Shown: positions 13,801-26,600, counted from the stretch's first letter. The stretch is 64,000 bases of DNA from Gordionus sp. m RMFG-2023 (GCF_954871325.1 NC_088776.1:3541985-3605984), one strand, 5' to 3'. Notes: generated by a model not told the origin, from the letters alone. Numbers and translations: made by a program.

Positions 13801-16800
13801 GTCAAAATATAAAAATATAAAAAAATTTTTTTTGATCAATTATCGATTAAAATGTCAAAGGGAATACCTGAAATTTTTTTCTAACTTTTTGCAAACATTA
13901 AAGGTTTAAATATGAAAAAAAAGATTTTTTTATCATTTCATTTCGTGGGCTCTTTCCAAGCCCATTTGAGTTCACTGCCAGATCCGGTTGTTTATATTTA
14001 TATAATTAATTAAAGTAACCACCTCAAACTAAGTAGGATTAGACGTACTTGTCTAGGTCAGTAATGATTGGAAAATATCCTAAGGACAGCTGATAAGTTA
14101 AAAATCAGCTAGTATTATATATCATTAACATAATATTCATCACGGAAAGTATATTTTTTTATAACTCAATATTTTAACAAGAAAAATATTCCCTAAACCT
14201 AGAAATTTCTATGAATAAAATCTGCAGGCCGTAAATATTTCCTTTTGAGGTAGCCGTTTTTTTAAATCGGCTTAAATCGAGCCCTTTAACACTGTTATTA
14301 ATCGTCTTTTAAGCGAAATAAACTGTAATAATATTTTTTTAAAAAAGTTAATTTTTTAAATCAGATATCCAGGATGTTGGCTGCCAAAGCTGCTCTAGCC
14401 ACCAGATATGATGCTCTTGGAGAAAACGTATCAGTTAACATGGAACTCGGTTTGGAACATAAGGCAAAACTTGAAGTTAGACTCAGGCAACTCGAACAAC
14501 AACAGGTTATTTTATAGAATGAATTTAGAATTTTTGTAAAAATGTCACTTAATTGGGTATTTAATGATATATAAGTTGTATTGAATTTACCTTTGTAACT
14601 GTCGTAGCTAGGGATTTCGTTTATATTATCTATATGTAGTATTAGTTATTTCTATTTTAACATGTATCGTTTTACCGTCATTTAGTTAAATAGTAATAGT
14701 TATTATTTTTTTTAAATATTATTTTTTTTTAGAAAAAGATAATATTTATTTATTAATATGTATATAAATAGCGTAGAAAAAAATAACAAATAATTATTTG
14801 TGGGTTTTAAATTTTTGTTTTTGATTGATTTTTTTTCAGTAAAAAAGGTTTGTTTAAAAGAAAAATAAAATAAAAAGAGCTTATCGTAAAGAAAAATAAA
14901 AAGAGCTTACCGTAAAGAAAAATAAAAAGGAATATAAGCCCAGTGTAATATATTTAGTATTACCCGTGCGATAGTATCCAGCTTAATCAAATTTCCCTGT
15001 CAGCTATTTTTGACAGTAACCTCGAAGATTATTTCTTTTAAAATATGATATCAAAATTACTTCTGATTTTTAATAAATTTGACAAAATGGTTATATGATG
15101 TAAGTATGTGAATTTGCTTCCTGAAAATTCTTTCAGAATATCATCTTATTATACTGTAATCATGTTCCCCCTAATAAGCCTACTTTTAGTATATACAAAA
15201 TAGGGTCTGTGTCTATCCACAAATCTTTCACCGATCCTATATTCTTATATAACGATATATCCAATATTTAGATTTATTTTTATTTACCATCTATCCTTCA
15301 ACCAATATCATAAAAAAATAAGAAATTTGTAAACTATAACTGTAAACTATGAGCGAAACAAAATAAAGATTTTAAAATTTTCCGTATCTCATGGCCAAGG
15401 TGATATTTGATATCTATAACGGATATTAAATTAAGTGTATAGGATGTGTCATGCATGGTTCGAATTATTACTAAATAGCTGACTACATTTTTAGTAAAAA
15501 AAACGATAAAATACGAAAAATAACAATTTCCACCAAATATGCTTTTTTTTCTGATTTTACAAAAGTGAATCATCATATTAAACATGTGGACAATGATTAT
15601 GGCTTAACATGACTCGTTAATATTTTTTTAAATCCTTTACTTTTATTGCAAATAAAACCTAACTAAATTTTAAAAAATCCTCTTTTTTTTAAACATATTT
15701 TGATTTTATGTTCTTATATTTTTTAACATATGATGGATGAAAATTATGATGAAATATATTTATATTATATATAATTTATATTATTATAATAGAATATAAC
15801 ATAACATTATGTTATTAAATTTAATAATTTTGTAAAACAAAATAAATAGAATTTAATTTCGGGTCCATTTATTCATATGTTTTATTCAATGACATTTAAT
15901 AATACCTAGACTAACGATGCATTCATAATAATGCTTTTGAAAGCGTCGTTGAATGCAAATCAGCTGGAGCCGCCATTTTGTTAACCCATATAGTAATTAT
16001 TCTCATGTTAAAAACGACTATTAAATTGATAAAGCAATTCTTTAATAAAGTTTTCGTCAGACATAGGAATAAATTGGCCTCTCGTTTAGAATTTTCAATA
16101 ATGATATAGGTAATCAAAATGGCGTACCCAGCTGTTTTTATTTTCTTCGTTTAATGAATGCATCGTCAGTCTAACTATTATTATATGTCATTGATTTTAA
16201 TATAGGAAATTATGTATAAAATAATAAATATTGTACAATACAATTAGGTATAATTATAAAACAATGATAATATACGAACGGTTTTTAAAAAAAATATCCG
16301 GTCATACGACCATTTTAATAAAACGGTTAATATCGACTCATCCGCCGATATTTAATATCGGCACAGCCCTAATACAAAATAATTATCAAATTTTTTTTGA
16401 GACTTATAGTGCGCACAAATTGAACGTTTTAAATACGCAAATAAAAAAACGTAAACGCATGTTTAAATTGAATCGTTAATTTTTTATTTATTTTTTTTAA
16501 TATGAAACGTCTAAAATTAAAACAAAAAAAATGTTATACAATTTAAACGAATACATTTAAAATGTATTATTTGCGTTTTGAAGCGCTGCATTTGTGCTCA
16601 CTATTAAGAATTAATATTTTTTTTACTAGTTTTTTTTTGTCTACTGTGAATTTATTAACCGATGCAAATTTAAACCGCATTTTATTTTATATACAAAAGG
16701 ATATTTGACTTAATATCTTCTAGCGCACACCATTTTAGAATTTTGCCTTCTTTCTTTCTTGTTTATTTATTCATAAACGAGAATACTTCGCAACTGTGCC

Positions 16801-19800
16801 TATTTTTTAACGCTATTCAATAATTTTGTATTCGTTATTTTTATTTTAAAATAAATGATAGTGAGTTACATATAGGAATTTTAAATATAAAAATATATAT
16901 AATTTTGCATTCGCGCGTGTATACATATATATATATATTTTTAGAATAAAGGTTTGACTGGATCGAAGAAGCCCAATTTCGTTCAACAAAAATTCGATAT
17001 CACAGAGTAATATTCATTTTATAGGCCAATTTAAATAACCCTTTTCTCAATCTTATACCGTTAAATTGATAGAGTAAACTTGGCCAGTATTTTACTGGGG
17101 CCTTTGATTGGGTTACATTTTTGTTAAAGATATTTGTGGTTCTACATTTTTTTTTTGGAAAGTTCTTATTACTCTTAATTTAGTTGGATGAGGGGAGTGT
17201 ATTTTTTTTATTAGCTCAAATGATATTACCTTCAGTAGAATACTATTCACCATACCATATAACCTATCCCACAATCAATTGGGAGCCAAAATAAGAGGCG
17301 GGTGTGAGATCTCTCTGCATCCAGTTGTATCTGGATACAAACCCTGGTGACCTGATTAAAATAGATTTTTCAAATGCCTTTAAAACGTATTGGGAGGATT
17401 CTAAATCCGATTTTACCCTCTACTTATAATATTTGTGATCCTTACTCATCACTCTTAAAGGACATGGCAAAGCGATTAAAGGGGTTAGGCGTAGATAGTC
17501 GCATCCCTAGTCTCTTATGGGGATTTGTTAGGTCTTATAGGCAAATGACATAAAGTTTAGTTAATAGCTCACTAATTGATAATTATTTAGCAGAGAAATT
17601 AAATTTATGGACAGGTGTCTGACAACCTGAAGTCTTGCAACCTTAGGTGAAATATTTCTACACATGTTGAAACGTCTGGATCAATCTTCTTGCAATCTGC
17701 GCCAATGGAGATAGGGACTATTAGGCTAGTGTGCACTTCAGCCAACAGGGTAAGAATGATAGGTAGAAGTTGTTTAGTAAGAGCGAGCATGGGAAGAGCA
17801 TTGAGGGATCGAGTAGTGGCTAGTTGTAATTAATTTTCTGGTTCCGATGAGTGTTGAGAGAGTCTCTCACTAATGGGGGCAGATCTGGGAATACCTTTTC
17901 TGTAAAAATTTTTTAAAAAACGCGCTAAATAAATTATTTCGAGTTAGATAATAGGCGCTCATTTGTTTAGCGTGATTTTAAATTTAAAAAGATTTTACCG
18001 AAAAAGATAATGTATTTCAATATGTGGACTAAGCATCAATTTTTAATTTAAGATAAGCCGCTCCGAAATCTGGTTCAGTGCCGATTTTTTAGATTAATCT
18101 TGGTAAATAAAATAGAAAATAATACTAATTCTCTAGGGCTTAATGACACGACAATCACTTGAAAATTTTGGCCTAGGCTCTAGCTTATTTTGATGACTAT
18201 TACAGATTGATGAAATATTAAATTGCAAGAATCGTCGGTAAATATATTCCGTATTCGTGGGGGGGGGATACGTATTTCATTGTGATTCGCGATCTTTTAA
18301 TTTTTGAAAAATCCGATCTGACCTAGAAACGTATTCCAACATGAATAGACCCTCACTCAGAAATTCAAACATTTAGCTTAGAACTTTTGAAATATTCGTA
18401 ATATATATCAATTTTTTTGTGTAGATTTTTCATGATAATTTTAAAATAAAAATACGAAGTTTTGTGGCGACAATTTTCTAAAATTTATAGGGCAATTTAA
18501 ATAAACGAAATATATACATATAAAATTTAACTATCATTATTATAAAACCTATTTATTAGTATTTGACTGTAACCTTGATAATTATAAGTAGTCGACTAGA
18601 CTTGTGGCTTCTTTGTTAAATGTGATATCAAAATAAGATGGATTGGTTAATGCTGGAATAGATTTCCCCATCATAATAGACTCTTAAAATTTAAAAATCT
18701 CTCGGTAAATGATGTAAAAACTCAGAGATTCCTATCCTTGTGGTATATAAATCGTCATTCTGGAACTATATTTACAACTAGTCAAAATATCATAATTTTC
18801 TTAAATTCCTCCTTTAAACTTGCACCAAAAAATATTTATTATAATTTATTTATTTTTTGTTGCCATGATTAAAAGAAAAGTGGTAACTGCTTAAGTTTCG
18901 GTTAGATCAAACAAGTTTTTTAAGTAGTTCGGTTTCATCCTACACTTATATATATTGAGAAGATAATTGTTTATTGTTTCAAATTTAAAAACCTTTTTAA
19001 ATGTCTTTAACGAAGGCCACAATTCCAACCTTACGACGCCGGATTAGATTCAACCCTGCCCACCACAGCACATAAGAGAAAACTAGAACTTGAAAGCAAT
19101 TCCTCCTTTTCTTCGATCAATGCAACAGCTAAAAAGGCCAAATCTGATCAAAGTGATCACGAGATTGATTATGCTAAAGGTTTTAATCTTTTGAAATGTT
19201 GGGAATTTTGTCTGGTTCAACAAATTACATTAATTGCTAACCTAGACCTAGTTCATTTATTTAAAAAAATATACTTACATTGAAATTCAGCTATAATAAA
19301 TATTAATCAGCTGTGGTAAATATCATTGGCTGTAATAGAGGCCATTGAAAGACATTCGCTTAAATGGCTTTTCAATGGCGGTCTTCAAACTTTTTAAAGA
19401 ATTTTAATGAATGAATCTTCTATCTAAGTTAATATTTATTAGCGCTATGCCGATCCACATATTTTACATCGATCCGATCCAATATTCGCTCAAAACCGAT
19501 TCGATATTTATATTAATTTGTTTACCATTTACCTTTCAGCCAAATGTAATTTAAAAAAATCTAAATTTTCTGTGCAAAAAATTTTTTTTTTATTTCTACT
19601 AAGACTTAAAAATTTTTATGTATGCATATGCATTTTATTTTGAGCAATATATATCCTCGCCTGAGAATTACAATATTCTATCTCCACTTTTCATAATTTT
19701 ACAGAGGAGCAATACAAAAAAAATGAGTTTGAGTTTTTTTTAAATGTAAATAAGAATGGTATTATTTAAAAAAATTTATTTATCTAAATAAATCACTTTT

Positions 19801-20513
19801 ACAAAAAGTGAATATAGAATAACCTAATTCTCGGGCGACGATATGTTGGTATGAATATCAAAATAGTTATATTTAATATATAAAATTCATAATATATTTT
19901 CGATTTTTTAAATAAAATAAAAATTCTTAAGATTTTCTGGCAATAGAATTCTACGAGGCGGATTATCTTTATTCCCTGAAAATTCTCTTTATCTTTTGTA
20001 AAAAAAAATAATAAAATTCCATAACTCAGGTGCCCATCTTAAAGAAAAATAAATAATTAAAAATCAAAGATCCTTAATCATAAAATAACAAATAAAGATA
20101 TTTTTTTAAAGGGGTCAGCTTGATTCTATATTTAATATCTGCAGAGATCTAGCATTAATGTCATATGGGCTTCCGGGCTTTAATTTGGTTTAAGAAATAC
20201 ATAATTGCCTTTGCCTGAGGCAAAGCTGGAAATCATAATAGAAATAAATATATTCGTTGATGTAGTAGTAGTAAATTTTATTATTTATTATAAAGCAAAG
20301 AAAGAAAGTAAAAAGAGTAAAAAGAAAGTCAAGGATATCTTGGATGAATTGCAAAGTTCTACTACCGATGTCAATGGGACAGATGTACCTGAAACAGATG
20401 TTAAAAGTAAAATTATTTAATGTTAATATTAGTTTATTTAATAAATATTATTTAAAATTTGACTAGATAAAAAGGACAAGAAGAAAAAGAAATTCAAGGA
20501 CGCAACAGAATAG
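1808..20513 (+). CDS. NOP58: NOP58 homologue, box C/D snoRNP core protein (5' part outside window)
   Basis: Nucleolar core protein of box C/D snoRNPs, which guide 2'-O-methylation of rRNA with fibrillarin, NOP56 and SNU13. Nine consecutive exons keep phase: 1808-1942, 8029-8174, 8424-8550, 9949-10112, 14365-14505, 16945-17006, 19016-19179, 20296-20406 and 20467-20513 (stop TAG). They encode about 365 residues covering the end of the coiled-coil region, the whole NOP domain and a lysine-rich tail. Diagnostic stretches are [42 protein letters not shown]-like [24 protein letters not shown] and [18 protein letters not shown] and ISMGTE favour NOP58 over NOP56. The last exon ends [11 protein letters not shown], a family-type basic tail. 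All introns have GT..AG ends. The N-terminal exons lie upstream of base 1. The introns of 1.4-6.1 kb hold most of the transposons on this side of the window. Confidence 0.95.
2397..4377 (-). pseudogene. MULE transposase with FLYWCH zinc fingers, inactivated
   Basis: Read leftwards from about 4377. First is a FLYWCH-type finger in the left palindrome arm (4300-4130; CRNKKC...HAETC). A second finger-like segment follows (3453-3290; C-x4-C with HEHENH), then the region before the catalytic core (about 3200-2930; [10 protein letters not shown]). The MULE core continues at 2900-2690 ([26 protein letters not shown]) and, across a 40-50 nt intron with gt..ag ends near 2660-2690, [15 protein letters not shown] and the 68-codon segment ending at 2397. 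The TDFE second catalytic aspartate is present. The DGTF motif expected just before QLYTIH is disrupted by a frame break near 2910-2930, so the first catalytic Asp is lost. Additional stops separate the upstream segments. It is a non-functional copy. Confidence 0.8.
3822..5041. repeat. Large imperfect palindrome inside the MULE element
   Basis: Left arm 3822-4377 and right arm 4509-5041 are reverse complements over more than 530 bp, around a unique spacer of about 130 bp. They differ by scattered substitutions and indels (for example GCCGCCGCATT against GCTGCCACATT), so the duplication is not recent and a simple assembly fold-back is unlikely. The arms contain the FLYWCH-coding part of the transposase gene. 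Confidence 0.9.
4430..4770 (+). pseudogene. Second 5' portion of the MULE gene (FLYWCH finger), opposite strand
   Basis: The spacer plus right palindrome arm encode, on the + strand, a basic leader ([18 protein letters not shown], then [10 protein letters not shown]). A 41-nt intron follows (4540-4580, GTATGT..TTTTAG), then an open exon with [20 protein letters not shown] and [14 protein letters not shown], a FLYWCH-type finger (aromatic where the family has W, C-x4-C, late H). The frame stops near 4770. The leader lies in the unique spacer, so this side may keep the original 5' end of the gene while the - strand arm carries the rest of the transposase. Confidence 0.65.
7659..7978. mobile_element. 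Family R MITE containing a nested family S MITE
   Basis: The left end is TGATGTTGTTAAACG and the right end CGTTTAACAACGCTA. Between them are the family R landmarks TTAGAGATTTCGTTAATAGACAT and GGCTGAAATATCGGGTTAGTCG. It is interrupted at 7702-7856 by a second element. It lies in the NOP58 intron just upstream of the exon at 8029. Confidence 0.65.
7702..7856. mobile_element. Family S MITE, 155 bp, complete
   Basis: The ends are TAGAGTTGTTAAA and TTTAACAACTCTG, flanked by perfect 8-bp duplications ATAGACAT (7694-7701 and 7857-7864). The body is almost entirely repeats of TATCTAGATACAG. A second copy in the opposite orientation lies at 63134-63297. The first 13 bases differ from family R termini by one base. 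Confidence 0.85.
8841..9005. repeat. Family G repeat copy
   Basis: CAGAGACCTGCAGGCCTAACC at the left and CCAGGCCTCGCAAATGGTA towards the right flank an AT-rich centre, matching the GGCC-rich ends of the element at 196-627. It lies in the NOP58 intron between the exons at 8424 and 9949. Confidence 0.45.
10813..11107. mobile_element. Family T MITE (truncated right end)
   Basis: It begins CCAATGACATATATAACCTAG and contains TCAATGCAAATCAG, ACGCCATATT and ATGAATGAATCGTCAG in the order seen in the fuller copy at 15889-16193. The right end lacks the outer part of the inverted repeat. It is non-coding, in a NOP58 intron. Confidence 0.6.
11216..11400 (+). pseudogene. piggyBac transposase, N-terminal fragment
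   Basis: Sixty-one codons include [24 protein letters not shown] and HFNPLPHD, matching the 'FIG..LLMG..KLP...DYW' block ahead of the catalytic domain in piggyBac transposases. It stops where the left palindrome arm begins, so the middle of the gene is missing from this strand. Confidence 0.7.
11747..12697 (-). pseudogene. piggyBac transposase, catalytic and C-terminal part (left arm)
   Basis: Reading leftwards, 12697-12470 encodes [46 protein letters not shown] and [14 protein letters not shown]. The DEQ aspartate corresponds to the first catalytic Asp. Decayed blocks follow for [35 protein letters not shown] and [12 protein letters not shown] (third Asp), then 11953-11747 with [14 protein letters not shown] and [19 protein letters not shown]. 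Frames are broken repeatedly. The first 120 bp (the [11 protein letters not shown] block) lie in the unique spacer, so this arm is the more complete of the two. Confidence 0.75.
12764..13529 (+). pseudogene. piggyBac transposase, C-terminal part (right arm)
   Basis: The + strand arm repeats the - strand gene from [20 protein letters not shown] onward. A decayed segment near 12870-12960 still reads LYFDNYYTS (second catalytic Asp). 13048-13362 is open for 104 codons with [64 protein letters not shown] (third Asp) and [15 protein letters not shown]. The frame then shifts by one, and 13329-13529 reads [15 protein letters not shown] and [19 protein letters not shown]. The usual C-terminal cysteine finger is only hinted at near 13660-13700. 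Confidence 0.78.
14871..14930. repeat. 26-bp tandem repeat, about 2.3 copies
   Basis: TAAAAAGAGCTTATCGTAAA plus GAAAAA is followed by the same unit with one change (TTACCG) and a partial third unit. It lies in the NOP58 intron after the exon ending at 14505. Nothing suggests function. Confidence 0.8.
15889..16193. mobile_element. Family T MITE, near complete
   Basis: The left end reads CAATGACATTTAATAATACC then TAGACTAACGATGCATTCAT. The right end reads GAATGCATCGTCAGTCTA then ACTATTATTATATGTCATTG, so the terminal inverted repeats are about 40 bp. A second inverted pair inside (AGCGTCGTTGAATGCAAATC) also matches the copy at 10813-11107. It is non-coding. Confidence 0.7.
16407..16604. repeat. 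Small inverted-repeat element
   Basis: TAGTGCGCACAAATTGAACG at the left is mirrored by GCATTTGTGCTCACTA at the right. The interior holds AT-rich sequence with ACGTAAACGC and TTGCGTTTTGAAGCGC. A related fragment (CACGCAAATTGAACGTTTAC) lies near 10293. It is probably a MITE; the target duplication is unclear. Confidence 0.45.
17340..17810 (+). pseudogene. Eroded LINE-type reverse transcriptase fragment
   Basis: One frame reads [19 protein letters not shown], matching the 'iDfsnAFn' motif A block of non-LTR reverse transcriptases. [20 protein letters not shown] follows in the same order as the family, and then a damaged block resembling the 'GV.QGD.L.P' motif near 17610-17640. Several stops interrupt it. 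It sits in the NOP58 intron between the exons at 16945 and 19016. Confidence 0.5.
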
Positions 20514-23500
20514 GTAACCAACCGAAAATAAAAAAATCGAAAAAGAAAAAGCATTGACAATTAGACAATTATTCAAAACTTCTATTATATTGAAATTTGC
20601 ATAATGTATATTGTAAAAACACTAGATTATGTACATAATTGAATCATGTAATTAATTAATTGATTATTACCTAATAAAGAAAAATTATTTCGATCATATA
20701 TTTAGATCTTTTAATTCTTCACTTTTAAAATATTACAATATAAGATTAGATCTTTATATACCATGCCCAAGTAAAAGGAATGTTGAGAAATAAATTAGCA
20801 GCACTATTTCTTTCTTATCACTTTAGTTCAAAAAAATTATGGGTTAAATATCATTTTTTGCTTAGCGTTCATGAGTAAGTATACAAAATATGATATAAGT
20901 ACAATAATTTTTGCACTATGAATGTGTGAATGGTAATGGTGAAATTTTACTTATAGAGGTAGATCGTATTTGTTCCTCCTCACCTCTTTCAATGATTATT
21001 ATTTTTGAACTATGCTTAAGTTTTTCTTTTAGGTAGAATTATACTCTGAGAAAATAAAGTAGATAGAAACGTAAATGATTCTTGAATGAATTGTTAGTTG
21101 CGAGAATACATTTGATTTAATGATTGGTATCGTCTGCTTTAGCGATCACGTGCTTATATCACGTTTTCCATGTACTTATTTTTAGATCTCGTCTGCCATT
21201 TTATATTCGAAAATTAAATTTAAAAAAACTCAGGACCTTGTTATAATTATGCGACTATAATACGAAATAAGGGTAAGTCTATAAATATTATTTTTTTTTC
21301 TTTTTTAAATGTACCCTCCTAATTGTGTTAGGAATCACTTTGTAAAATTATTAATATCTTTTGAAGATAAAAGAATAATTTATGACAAAAAAATATTTAT
21401 TGATAATAAACTTTCTTTTCTCATAAAATAAATATAATTTGCAATCAGTTTTGTTTTCATTATTAAAATCCGATAATAAAATTATATATATACAAAAAAA
21501 ATATAGATAAATTCATTTTCGATTATTATTGGCTTTTCGAATAGGTCTAAAATATAATAATTATCTTAGAAGATGTAGGTAGACAAAGTAAGAAACATTA
21601 AAGTCGTGGGGGTATTTTAAAATAGCAAAAACAAACCTTTAAGTTTTGCTAATATAAAAATTTCACCATTATATCATCCATTTTATCTAAAAAAGACTAT
21701 AGCAGATGATTGTTTTTTTACCGACATTCATAATATGATATAATAAAAAAAATAAAATTATATATATTTTATTTTTGACATTAAATACTTTTTAGGGGCA
21801 AAATATTTGGAATATTTTTGTATATCCTTCTAAAAATCTAAACCTTTTTTAAAAAAAAAAAATTATCTATACTTTAGTAAGAAGAAAATTTTTATAACAT
21901 TTAAAAATTTAGAATTTCATTTATATTTTTAAATAATACTTTTAATAAAAATTGAAATGAAAAATGTTAAATAATTTTTAAATATTTATAGAATTTTTTT
22001 TTTACAAAAAAAAGAAGAAAGAATACACTAATAAGTTTATTGAACCTTAAAGGCATACTTAGTTTCAAATCAAATTACATTTTTGTACGAAAAAATTTTT
22101 TTTTAAAATATATTTAAATAATTGCCCAGGTGATTATTTAGTTATTCTATTATAATAAATTAGTAGTAAAAACTAAACTATTCTTGTTGCCATGAAATTA
22201 TTATTTAACTTTCAATATTTTTTTAAAAACATAAATAAATGAATTAAAGTATTAATCATAAAATATATATTGTTTATTTTCTTCCCTTTTTAAAAAATTT
22301 TCAAATAAAGGTGTGATTTTTTTTATCAAAAAAATAAATTTTTATTTTTACTATTTGAGCTTCTATTAAATAAAATATAATTATTTTATGAATGAAATTT
22401 AAACTCATAATATCAACAACAAGCAGAAGTTTCTAGAAAGGTTTACCCACTCAAAATAACATTTTATCAAATAATTACAATCTCCAGAATATATTTTAAT
22501 TTCAAATCAAAGAAAATTAAAAAATTTTTTTTTATTGATTAATTCATATTCCCAAATATTAAATGTAATATTTTAAATATAAAGTAAAGTGGTACAATTA
22601 TAATGTATCGATTTATTTTGAAACATTAATACGCAGTTATAACTATTATATATGAAGATAAATATTATAAAACTAATCTTCTTTTTTAAAAACAAAACAA
22701 AAGGACTATAACTTGTATTTGTGGGCGATAATTGGGATCATCGGGGAATACAAGAAGAAAAAAAATTCTAAATATTTATAAAATTTCAGAGGTTTTGTGC
22801 TACAGCTATAATGGCGAAGGCCTACATTTATAGTAAGATGGGGGGCGACATTAATATATGTTAAATTAAACAGTTACTCCATCTTAGCGATGAATTACGC
22901 TTTGTTTGAAATACATTTTAATATTTCGAGCCTACTATAAAGGGGGGACGTAGCTTTAAAAAAATGTATAAATATTAATATTTTTTTTAAAAAAAATCGT
23001 TTTTTTTTTGGATTTTTTTTTGTTTGCATTGGAGGAAATATAATTAATTTAGTAGAACATATATTTAGTTTTTTTTAAAAAAAAAAGGATATTTGTGGTA
23101 AATACTAATAAAAGATGCTAAATATTATCAAATTAGTAAGATGTATTTTAAAAAAAATTTATATATATATATAAAAAAGTTATTTTTGAATATTTTATCA
23201 ACAGGTAATTATTCTTGAAAGTACAGGTATCGCGAGACTAATTATTATAAATATTATACAGGTTTGAACACTGACTATTAAGATTAGCTTTGATATTTTG
23301 GACAAGTCAAATAAAAAAATTACTATGATTTTATTATATAAGAACGAACCACATCATATGGTAAGTTTAAATATATATACAAATATAAAGGCGGTTATAA
23401 TTATTTTTATATTTTTATTCGTAAGGATTTAGTGTTTTTGAAAAGTAATACCATTACTAGTGTTAAGGATCTATGTTTATTTATATTTTTGGGTGAAGGA

Positions 23501-23657
23501 AATATCTAGTTGAAAAAAAAAATTATCTAAAATAAAAATTAGGATTATTTCTTAATAAATATGAGTTTTTATGAGGTATGTATATATATAAAAAAAAAAT
23601 TTAAAATGATAAATTATTTTTTTTTAATTTTTTCCCTTTTCTCCCCTCCTCTCTTTT
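20514..23657. other. Gene-free convergent intergenic interval
   Basis: It lies between the NOP58 stop and the cyclin D stop, so both genes run into it. It is extremely AT-rich, with long T/A runs (for example 22981-22996 and 23069-23086). A possible NOP58 polyadenylation context is AATAAAG near 20672. I see no reading frame, RNA gene or recognisable transposon. Confidence 0.6.
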
Positions 23658-26600
23658 TCAATAATTGTCAAATTTTTCGATTGGTGGAGGGGTCGGATAA
23701 ATGTCCTCTAGTTTCCTGATATGGCCATCGTCGGTTTTTATATACGAATTATGATCACGCGTTTCGGAAGAATCCATTTTGTTTGTATCGTAAAAAATTT
23801 CGGGATGCTGCGAATCGGCGAATGTATTGGTACAATAATCGTGACCATTTTCAATCACCGAATAACGATGGCCCTCGGCGTTGAACTTGATAGCGACGAG
23901 CTGGTTATCGTCCTGACTTTCGGGCCGAATAGGCGGTGATTCGGGGGGTAGGGTGTTATTGATATTGGTATCGTTATTGCGACCATGAAAATGCGAATTA
24001 TTTTTATCATCGTTGTTGGTATTGCTATTAGGTACTTTGAGATTATTCTTGGAATCGTAAAAACCTTCCAAATAGTCGCCTACAACCGGTATCAAGTTTT
24101 TGAGGATATCCTTTTTTTTAAAAATAAAATATAGTTTTGGTATGTAAGAGGGAGATATATCTAAAAAAAAAGAGAGAATTATATATTTTTAAACCATCCC
24201 AAATCTTTCCTATATTCCTGGGTAATCAAAATAGAATGCATTTTTTTTTATTTAAAAAAAAACCATATGTTTTGATTTTTTTTTCATTTGGGAGGTTTTC
24301 TTTTAAACTTAACGAAAAAAAAAATTCTTGTTTTTTTGAAGATGTGAAATCAATTTTATCTCACGCTATTTAAATGGCAAACTTATATTTATGATGGATG
24401 GAATATAAATTCGATTATCCAATCAGTCAAGACCTGAACTAAAAAAGGAAGTTCCGGTTTTGAATATTGGATTCTAGAGGTTCTTAATTTTTTTTTAGAT
24501 GAGATCTAATTTACGGTTCCAAGATTTGGTGCCTTTGGTTTAAGGTCATAGTTTCGCAAATTCTTGGGAAAATTATATATTGTCTTTATTACCGTTTCGA
24601 TATTGGTGAGCAGTGTCAAATTATCCAAAAAGGCGAAGAGACTGTTATCTTGAAAAGTTGGATAATATTCGTACGAGTACATGATGTAAGCGATGCACAA
24701 ACAAGATGACGCCATCATGGAGGGCGGAAAAGAGGAATATAGGAACTCTATAAATGAAATATATATATTTTTTTTTAAAGTTTCACTTTAAAGGCTTATA
24801 AATCGGTTTCATTTCGCGATACCATATAGGTAACTTCATAGGCCCGCCTCAAGCTAAACGAAAAAAAAACAGCCTCGAATTTAATGTAAATTTTTTAGGC
24901 CCTCAGGTGAAATCGTGCTTATTTCGCTAAGTTCGAGGTGAGCCAGAGTGCCACATAGTAAGACATTATATATGTGTGTGTGTGACTTAAATAAGCTATA
25001 TCATAATCATTATATACATATATATATATATATATATATGTATATAAAAGCAAAATCATAACTTTAATTTATTCTTTTAACCAACAAAAAATAAAAATTT
25101 TATTTTTGGAAAAAATTCATAATTGATAACAATATTTTTAGGACTATTCTAGATAACAAAGGAACCCCGATATGTTTTGTGAATGTATTGTATACACATA
25201 TAAACTTATTTACCATAAAAAGAACTTAAAACTGGTATTCATACCAAAGGTTAATATTTATATGATTATTTTAGTGCTATTATTAATGCAAACATTTTTA
25301 TATTATATGAATTTTAGTTCGAGACGAAATAAAAATTTTTGGGTATTTTTTTTAATATAATATATATTTATTATCGCATAAACATCCAGCAAAAAAATTA
25401 ATTGAGCGTATATTATTTTATAACATTATATAAAAAAAAAAGAAGAGGTAATGTAATTGACATATCTCCTTTTTTTTTCTTGCCAAACTAAAATACCTTT
25501 TTCAAGAATTATGCACAGAAAACTCATTTATGGTTAATATATAAGTATAAAATTTCTTTTCCATTGTCAATAACTTCATCATAGAATCGACTAATTGGGA
25601 TTTTAATTAATTTTTTTTTAAAAAAAACCATAAAATTTATTCTCTTTGTTTATAGTGTTTTAAAGGGCTAGATTTGAGTAAATTTTTAATGATGGCGAAA
25701 TCAATGTTTTAGCCAGAAAGAGTGCAAAAATCTTAAGGTCTGCCATAATATTTTACTAAACAAAATATTGAGTTAGAGCCGTTTTTGAAAATCAGGCCAA
25801 AAGAGTAGTTTAACGTAACTATCTTTGTTAGTAGTAAGTATGAAAATTTTAGCAATGTATTCGATAAAATTGCAACTATCACAAAAGTTTTTGACATCAA
25901 GGCCGCTGTATTAAATTGTAGTTTAGCAAATGACTAAAAAAAAATTGGCACGGTTCTAACAGACGCGTGTCAAAGTAAATCCGCTATCCAAGGAGACGCG
26001 AGTTATGAATTATTTCCCCTTTCTTCAAAGTTGAGTTACTCCCAAAAAATTCCGAAACTGAGGTGGAAGTTACCGGCTAAAAAACTATGTTTAAACCGCA
26101 TAAGAATAAAGTTCGTCAGTATCATGGAAATTTAACGACTTGACCGAAGATCTCGGTTACCAAATCGAATATTTTTATGCTTCTAATGATAATTTAACGG
26201 GAAAGATGCATCGATATCATCATTAAAACGGTATTTAAACAATGAAATTAGGTTATGATTCGTGACTGTTTTTGTATATATATACCTGTATTTGGCCCAT
26301 GTTGTATGGCCGCCTATAAAGTTGAATCTAGAAACTCGGCTCAGACCTAGAGATGACTTTTTTGACCAAACCCGTTTACCCACCGGGGTCAAAAAATAAA
26401 ATTGTTCGGTCTATCAATTGTGCGCTTTTTTTTAAAAAAAACTCCGGACCTTTATCCGAACTTCTACTTAACTCCACATAAATTCTAGGCAAGAAAAACT
26501 GATCACGTTCTTCCGTGGAAAACAAAAACAAAATGGTTTTTTAATAAATCATCTCCATGCCATATAAACAACTTAACTTATATATTTTTAAAATTACACG

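Larger units (their letters stand above)
11216..13886. mobile_element. piggyBac-type transposon remnant with a 1.1-1.2 kb palindrome
   Basis: An N-terminal fragment of a piggyBac (DDE_Tnp_1_7) transposase lies on the + strand at 11216-11400. It is followed by an inverted duplication: left arm about 11402-12580, right arm about 12760-13886, unique spacer of about 180 bp. The arms carry the same C-terminal transposase coding in opposite orientations and differ by substitutions and indels (for example a 3-bp GAT difference at the inner junction). TTAA-flanked termini were not identified. The whole element lies in the NOP58 intron between the exons at 9949 and 14365. Confidence 0.8.

Noticed and set aside
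3822-13886. The MULE and piggyBac palindromes as assembly or amplification artefacts
   Set aside because: The arms differ by several percent with indels, which fold-back artefacts of one molecule would not show; long reads are still needed.
23721-23939. 72-codon + strand frame
   Set aside because: It is antisense to cyclin D exon 5.
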